From an uncultured Bacillota bacterium (GTDB lineage Bacteria; Bacillota; Clostridia; Peptostreptococcales; Anaerovoracaceae): a stretch of DNA of 28,459 nt. Both the position numbers and the translations under genes were made by a program. A model generated the notes under the pieces. It was not told where the DNA came from. It saw only the letters and a program-made list of their open reading frames with translations, and ran no database searches. Shown here piece after piece: positions 24,725 through 28,459 of this stretch. Each line of letters starts with the position of its first letter. Positions within the stretch are counted from its first letter, which is position 1. The stretch lies in assembly GCA_946545145.1 (NCBI GenBank), contig CAMNNG010000003.1, forward strand, positions 1-28,459, written 5' to 3'.

Positions 24725-25677
24725 CAGGCAGACTGGATGGATATTTCAAAGGAAGACTGAAGGATACGGCTTTCGTTGAGCTGTCGCTGGGCGCGCTGGG
24801 AGGACTGCTGGACGGAGTTCCGGTGCCTCTGAGCGCTAAGGACGTGCGCGATTCGGCCGGAAAGGGGATCGACGCCGGAAGGCTTGCGAAGAACATGATA
24901 TATGTCATCGGATGCGATCCCGCCTTCCCCTATGTGAACAGCTACATCGGCTTCATCAAGAGAGCATTCAATGACAAGCTGATAAGGATGATATGCTCGG
25001 ACGGGCTCGGATCCCTGGTAGACGGCAAGGCAAAGGAGGCCTGCATCTTTTTCAGGGCGGCTCTGCAGCTCGATCCGGACGATGCCGACGCGATGTACGG
25101 ATATGCGAGGGCATGCCGCGACGTATACGCCGAGAGCGAGGACGACACGGAGATCGGAAACTTCAAGGCTGAGAGCATAGACTATTTCGAAAAACTGACG
25201 CTTGAGCACCCGGAGGTGGCCGAGGGTCACTACTACCTGGGATATGGATATATGAACATGGGCCTTTACGTCAAGGCCGAGATAGCTTTCAGGACATATC
25301 TCAAACTGATGCCTGAGGGCGAGGAAGCGGACGAAGTAAGAGAGCGCCTTGCTCAGCTGAGGGACCCCGTCGAGATCGAGAAGGGATGCAACGAGGTGAT
25401 CGCCGGAAGATATGAAAACGGCATCGAAGCCCTCGAGAAATATCTCGATACGGGCGCAAAGACATGGTGGCCGCTCCACTACTATCTCGGAGTCGCTTAC
25501 AGGATGACAGGCGATGACGAGCAGGCGGCCGAGCGCTTCAGGAACGTGCTGAGGCTGAACGCCTCGAATGTCGAGACGATGGACGAGCTCGCGGACATAT
25601 ATGCGAAGTCCGGCGACAAAGAGCTCGAAGAAAAGTATAGAAAGAAGGCCGCGCTGGTAAGGGCTAGCGCCGAGTAA
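24721..25677 (+). CDS. TPR-repeat protein of unknown function
   Basis: The 318-residue protein is soluble, without signal peptide or membrane span. The first 95 residues match no domain I recognise (MTGRLDGYFKGRLKDTAFVE; a region around 60-90 has CDPAFPYVNSYIGFIKRAF). From about 99 onwards it consists of tetratricopeptide-like helical hairpins: KEACIFFRAALQLDPDDADA, then HPEVAEGHYYLGYGYMNMG, KAEIAFRTYLKLMP, YENGIEALEKYLDTG, HYYLGVAYRMTGDDEQAAE and ADIYAKSGDKELEEKYRKKA. TPRs mediate protein-protein contacts. Its start overlaps the radical SAM stop (ATGA), suggesting translational coupling and perhaps a physical partnership. I do not recognise a named family. Confidence 0.8.
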   Translation: MTGRLDGYFKGRLKDTAFVELSLGALGGLLDGVPVPLSAKDVRDSAGKGIDAGRLAKNMIYVIGCDPAFPYVNSYIGFIKRAFNDKLIRMICSDGLGSLVDGKAKEACIFFRAALQLDPDDADAMYGYARACRDVYAESEDDTEIGNFKAESIDYFEKLTLEHPEVAEGHYYLGYGYMNMGLYVKAEIAFRTYLKLMPEGEEADEVRERLAQLRDPVEIEKGCNEVIAGRYENGIEALEKYLDTGAKTWWPLHYYLGVAYRMTGDDEQAAERFRNVLRLNASNVETMDELADIYAKSGDKELEEKYRKKAALVRASAE

Positions 25678-25764
25678 GCAAGGCGCTTCTGCGGGCGCAG
25701 TAAGCGCAGTAAGCAAAGAAGCCCGGCGCAGTGGCGCTGCGGTAAAAACAGAAAGGAGACGGAG
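25678..25764 (+). other. GC-rich intergenic stretch with overlapping hairpins
   Basis: Between the TPR gene and the flavoprotein gene, GCTTCT (25685-25690) can pair with AGAAGC (25717-25722), and inside it CTGCG (25689-25693) with CGCAG (25705-25709). GCAGTAAGC is repeated twice in tandem within the loop. A further CGCAG/CTGCG pair follows. No T-run is present, so it is not a classic terminator. It could be an mRNA-stability or translation element. Confidence 0.35.
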
Positions 25765-26385
25765 ATGGACAGCAAGGCAATGAACAAACTCTCGTACGGT
25801 CTTTTCGTCCTCACGGCGAAAGATGGTGACAAGGACAACGGCTGCATCACAAACACGGCGATGCAGGCGGCGAGCGAACCGAACACGATCACTTTCTGCA
25901 TCAACAAGCAGAACCTCACTCACGATATGGTGAAGAAGACAGGAAAGTGCACTGTGTCCGTGATCTCGGAAGCGGCCGGATTCGAACTGTTCAGACACTT
26001 TGGTTTCCAGAGCGGAAGAGATGTAGACAAGTTCGATGGTTTCACGGCGGCTGAGCGCGGGGACAATGGCATCTATCACGTGACGGAAGGCGTATGCGCT
26101 TACTTCGATCTTGAGGTGACGGCGGATGTAGACCTCGGCTCTCATACCATGTTCATCGCAAGACCTTTGGACATGAAGATCATCTCAGATGATGCTCCGG
26201 CGACATATGCTTACTATCACGCGAATATAAAGCCCCAGCCAGAGGCTGCTCCGGCAGAGGGCGGGAAGACAGTATGGAGATGCAAGATCTGCGGATACAT
26301 TTATGAGGGCGAAGAGCTGCCTGAAGACTTCGTCTGTCCGCTGTGCAAGCATCCGGCGTCCGACTTCGAAAAAGTTACTGTATAG
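25765..26385 (+). CDS. Flavin reductase-like/rubredoxin fusion (high-molecular-weight rubredoxin type)
   Basis: This 206-residue electron carrier has a flavin reductase-like FMN-binding domain (about 1-155, opening with MNKLSYGLFVLTAKDGDKDNG) and a C-terminal rubredoxin domain (170-206). The iron ligands are C173, C176, C191 and C194 in WRCKICGYIY and FVCPLCKHPASDFEKV. The same architecture is known from Moorella thermoacetica Hrb, which passes electrons from NAD(P)H oxidoreductases to oxygen- or NO-reducing flavoproteins and rubrerythrins in anaerobes. AGAAAGGAGACGGAG precedes the ATG. The gene is separated from its neighbours by short hairpin-bearing gaps, and no obvious redox partner is adjacent. 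Confidence 0.88.
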   Translation: MDSKAMNKLSYGLFVLTAKDGDKDNGCITNTAMQAASEPNTITFCINKQNLTHDMVKKTGKCTVSVISEAAGFELFRHFGFQSGRDVDKFDGFTAAERGDNGIYHVTEGVCAYFDLEVTADVDLGSHTMFIARPLDMKIISDDAPATYAYYHANIKPQPEAAPAEGGKTVWRCKICGYIYEGEELPEDFVCPLCKHPASDFEKVTV

Positions 26386-26424
26386 CATCAGGGCGCTCGT
26401 GGGCGCCGGTGAAAGGACTAAAAG

Positions 26425-27138
26425 ATGGATCTTTTGCTGATAGCGGCGATCGTGCCGCCGCTGTTCCTTCTATATCAGATATACAAGATGGACAAGATCG
26501 AGAGGGAGCCTCTCGGTCTGATAATAAAACTGCTGTTCTTCGGCGTGCTGTCAGTCATACCGACGGCCTTTGTCGAGACGGTGCTGAACGGTGTCGTCGT
26601 GCAGGGACTGTTCGCCGGGATGACCGGCGTGCTGGTCAGGGCGATCGAGTATTTCCTGTGCGTCGCGCTGGTCGAGGAAGGATTCAAATACCTCTTCCTC
26701 AAACTGGGCAGCTGGAGGAACCGCAACTTCGACTACTGCTTCGACGCGGTGGTGTACGCTGTTGCTGTTTCTCTGGGATTCGCTCTGTTCGAGAATATCG
26801 GTTACGTTTCGCAGTTCGGAATCCAGGTGGCAGGTCTTAGAGCGGTCACCGCTATACCGGGCCACTGCATTTTCGGCATATTCATGGGCCACTATTACGG
26901 TCTTGCCAAGATGGCCGAAGCCGACGGGAATGAAGCAGTGAAGAGGAGCATGCTGAAGAAGGCTCTGTGGGTGCCGATCCTGCTCCACGGTTTCTATGAT
27001 TTTGCCGCATCATCGCCTTCAGCGACCATGACACTGGTGTTCTTCGCGTTCATCATAGTTGTCGATGTGATCGCTTACCGCCAGATCAAGGCGTACGCGG
27101 CAGCGGACACGAGGGTCAACAGAGGAGAGTGGTGGTAG
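26425..27138 (+). CDS. prsW: PrsW-family intramembrane metalloprotease
   Basis: The 237-residue polytopic membrane protein has about seven hydrophobic segments. It carries the family motifs: EEGFK at 84-88 (EExxK), FDAVVYAVAVSLGFALFENIGY around 106-127, PGHCIFGIFMGHYYG around 145-159 with His147, and LLHGFYDF near the end. The glutamates and histidines are the presumed zinc ligands. In B. subtilis PrsW performs site-1 cleavage of the anti-sigma factor RsiW; other members have unknown substrates. No sigma/anti-sigma pair is in this window, so the substrate is undefined. AAAGGAC precedes the ATG. A small GGCGC/GCGCC hairpin (26392-26407) lies just upstream of the ribosome site. Confidence 0.88.
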   Translation: MDLLLIAAIVPPLFLLYQIYKMDKIEREPLGLIIKLLFFGVLSVIPTAFVETVLNGVVVQGLFAGMTGVLVRAIEYFLCVALVEEGFKYLFLKLGSWRNRNFDYCFDAVVYAVAVSLGFALFENIGYVSQFGIQVAGLRAVTAIPGHCIFGIFMGHYYGLAKMAEADGNEAVKRSMLKKALWVPILLHGFYDFAASSPSATMTLVFFAFIIVVDVIAYRQIKAYAAADTRVNRGEWW

Positions 27139-27164
27139 TCTCTCTTTCGGGGGCTCGATGGCCA

Positions 27165-27380
27165 TTTTGGGTGTTTCGGCAAAAAAATGAGGAATATTCC
27201 CAAAAACTTTAGCGTGGTAAAGTAAGCGAATGGCCAGCAGCAGAACAAAAGGTAAAAACACAATACCACTTTGAAAATAGAGGGCTTTGTGAAGCGATGC
27301 CAAGTGGATCTAAGCCCAGGGAATGCCATTTTTCAGGCTAAAATTGGGAAAATCGAGCAAAAAAAATCAAAAACACCCAA
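27165..27380. other. Extended imperfect hairpin (~214 bases), possible structured RNA or inverted-repeat element
   Basis: The gap after prsW (27139-27534) is visibly more AT-rich than its surroundings and has no supportable ORF. Its two halves are complementary in register. TTGGGTGTTT (27167-27176) pairs with AAACACCCAA (27371-27380), TTCCCAA (27197-27203) with TTGGGAA (27344-27350), TTTAGC (27208-27213) with GCTAAA (27337-27342), and AATGGC (27229-27234) with GCCATT (27325-27330). Between the first two stems lies a nearly symmetrical A-rich internal loop, with GCAAAAAAAT on both sides. Toward the tip, GGGCTT (27282-27287) can pair with AAGCCC (27312-27317). A 6S-like RNA or a miniature inverted-repeat element are both possible; neither is proven. 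Confidence 0.4.
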
Positions 27381-27386
27381 TCCTGC

Positions 27387-27421
27387 CGGGATCCCGGGTT
27401 GCTCCTTATGATCCCGGGTTG
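27387..27421. repeat. Two 12-base direct repeats with a palindrome
   Basis: GATCCCGGGTTG occurs at 27390-27401 and again at 27410-27421, exactly 20 bases apart (about two helical turns). The first copy is embedded in the perfect palindrome CCGGGATCCCGG (27387-27398). The pair lies 80-110 bases upstream of the -10 element of the next gene and could be a regulator-binding site. Confidence 0.5.
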
Positions 27422-27501
27422 GCCACTCAAATTCTGAAGGATCACATCATCAACACTAGCAATTACTAATATCTTTTTTCCCTCATTGCCCGGATACTCT
27501 G

Positions 27502-27507
27502 TATAAT
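27502..27507 (+). promoter_or_regulatory. Predicted -10 element for the FN3-repeat gene
   Basis: A perfect TATAAT lies 28 bases before the start codon, preceded directly by TG. No good -35 box is found at 16-18 bases upstream (TTCCCT is the nearest), so an activator or a weak promoter is likely. The strong ribosome site GGAGGAAAGG follows at 27520-27529. Confidence 0.5.
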
Positions 27508-27534
27508 AGATATAACATCGGAGGAAAGGGCAGC

Positions 27535-28459
27535 ATGAAAGCAGCATGGAAATGGATAACAGCCGCTTTGCTCATGGTCATAGTGATCGCTGCAGGCGGC
27601 TTTTTCTATACCGGTCTTCTTGGGAGCGGTGATGCTCTGACGACGAGCCCGGGGCTCGAAAGCCTCACGTATTATCAGAGCGGCGGGAGGTTCGACGCGA
27701 AGCTGACATGGCATTCGAAGGAAGGCCGTGTATATACGATATACAGAAAAGACGGGGGAAGCTACGAGGCCGTCGCAGTCAGGAAAGCGAAGGGCGACAC
27801 TGCATCGTTCATCGACAGGAATATCGGCGCGGACAAAACTTATACATACACTGTGGAACAGACGAGACCGAAGACGGTCAGGCATCGTGACGAGGAAGGC
27901 CTGACTCTTTTGCCGTGCGTGCAGCCGTCCGCTGACATCAGGAACATGGAGGCGGTCATAAGATGGAAGGCTCTTCCCGGAGCTAATACATATCACGTTT
28001 ACAGGAAACGGGGGAAACGATCGAAGGGGACCGAGATCGCCTCGGTGACAGGAAGATCATACACGGACATCTACAAAAGGTCTTACGGTGAACTCAAGGA
28101 CATCATGTTCTTCGCCCGCTATATCGACCCGTCGGACAACGATCTCGAATACAACGTCCGGGCGGAATCCGTGAAGCGGAACGGAACCCATGAAAAGCGG
28201 AGCATCGGTCTGATGACACAGGACTACCGATTCAGCCTCGAGCCGCCGGTCATAGTCGGTATAGAGGGACGAACCGTCCGCTGGGGCGCTGTCCCGAATG
28301 CGGAGTATTACAAGGTCCTTAGAAAAGACAAGGCGGGAAGCGAGTGGACAGCGGTGAAGCGCGTCGCTGCCGGGAGGCCCGCTGTTGTGATGAGCACGCA
28401 GCTTGATGAAGTGGACAAGGATGCTTACTACGCTGTGCAGGCCTTCGCAAAAGTAAGCA
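27535..28459 (+). CDS. Membrane-anchored or secreted protein with fibronectin III-like repeats (3' truncated by window)
   Basis: The frame opens at ATG 27535 behind GGAGGAAAGG and stays open for 308 codons to the window end, so the stop lies outside. Residues 7-27 are a hydrophobic segment after a short Lys-containing start, i.e. a signal peptide or uncleaved anchor (WITAALLMVIVIAAGGFFY). Three related modules follow (about 41-110, 131-213, 236-308). Each has a tryptophan strand and a Y-x-(I/V)-(Y/L)-R-K strand: LTWHSKEGRVYTIYRKDGG, IRWKALPGANTYHVYRKRG and VRWGAVPNAEYYKVLRKDK. Each ends with a Tyr-rich strand such as YTYTVEQT, LEYNVRAES or YYAVQAFA. This pattern is fibronectin type III-like, common in clostridial surface proteins. 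Function is not known. Confidence 0.8.
   Translation, partial: MKAAWKWITAALLMVIVIAAGGFFYTGLLGSGDALTTSPGLESLTYYQSGGRFDAKLTWHSKEGRVYTIYRKDGGSYEAVAVRKAKGDTASFIDRNIGADKTYTYTVEQTRPKTVRHRDEEGLTLLPCVQPSADIRNMEAVIRWKALPGANTYHVYRKRGKRSKGTEIASVTGRSYTDIYKRSYGELKDIMFFARYIDPSDNDLEYNVRAESVKRNGTHEKRSIGLMTQDYRFSLEPPVIVGIEGRTVRWGAVPNAEYYKVLRKDKAGSEWTAVKRVAAGRPAVVMSTQLDEVDKDAYYAVQAFAKVS

Noticed and set aside
26392..26407. Hairpin GGCGC/GCGCC between the rubredoxin fusion and prsW as a terminator
   Set aside because: Only five base pairs and no T-run; more likely an incidental or minor translation-affecting hairpin.
27188..27201. GGAATATTCC palindrome (27191-27200) as a separate operator
   Set aside because: It is perfect but lies within the long hairpin arm, far from any promoter, so I treat it as part of that structure.

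Overview
The window carries chromosomal core genes of a low-oxygen Bacillota (Clostridia-type) bacterium. Every gene I can support lies on the + strand. Base composition looks moderate to high (mid-50s % GC by eye), arginine is written mostly AGA/AGG, and TTA is rare. Support for a clostridial placement comes from the division and cell-wall (dcw) gene order, the order RNA methyltransferase-pheS-pheT-zapA-mutS2, a flavin reductase-rubredoxin fusion typical of anaerobes, and a PrsW-type membrane protease. I cannot name the species from sequence alone.

Region 1 (1-10488) is a dcw cluster: the end of rsmH, an FtsL-like protein, a class B penicillin-binding protein, murF, mraY, murD, ftsW, murG and a divIB/ftsQ. 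These make lipid II (MurF, MurD, MraY, MurG) and polymerise and crosslink it at the septum (FtsW, PBP, FtsL, DivIB). murE, murC, murB and ftsA are absent from the places where many relatives carry them. A clear intrinsic terminator follows ftsL. The PBP gene then starts behind its own 280-base leader, so the cluster is probably at least two transcription units. DivIB has a very long acidic Ala/Asp/Glu/Gly-rich cytoplasmic tail. The cluster ends at a terminator at 10463-10488.

Region 2 (10489-13505) is a self-contained two-gene osmoprotectant-type (OpuC/EgtU-like) ABC transporter: an ATPase with CBS domains and a permease fused to its substrate-binding domain. It has its own promoter, a nested inverted repeat that could be an operator, and a terminator. 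It occupies the slot between divIB and ftsZ.

Region 3 (13506-14795) is ftsZ as a single-gene unit, with an extended -10 promoter tucked against the upstream terminator and a GC-rich terminator behind it.

Region 4 (14829-24724) is a tightly packed run: a TrmH/SpoU RNA methyltransferase, pheS, pheT, a long coiled-coil ZapA, mutS2, argS and a radical SAM protein. A TPR protein overlaps the radical SAM gene by ATGA and continues the run. No T-box leader fits in front of pheST or argS.

Region 5 (25678-28459) holds a high-molecular-weight-rubredoxin-like flavoprotein, a PrsW-family protease, and an AT-richer 396-base gap. The gap contains an extended imperfect hairpin of about 214 bases and a pair of 12-base direct repeats. 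Last comes the start of a membrane-anchored or secreted protein with fibronectin III-like repeats, which runs off the end of the window.

The least explained items are the long hairpin in the last gap, the radical SAM/TPR gene pair, the DivIB acidic tail and the structured leader of the PBP gene. I see no tRNA, rRNA, insertion sequence, CRISPR array or defence system.
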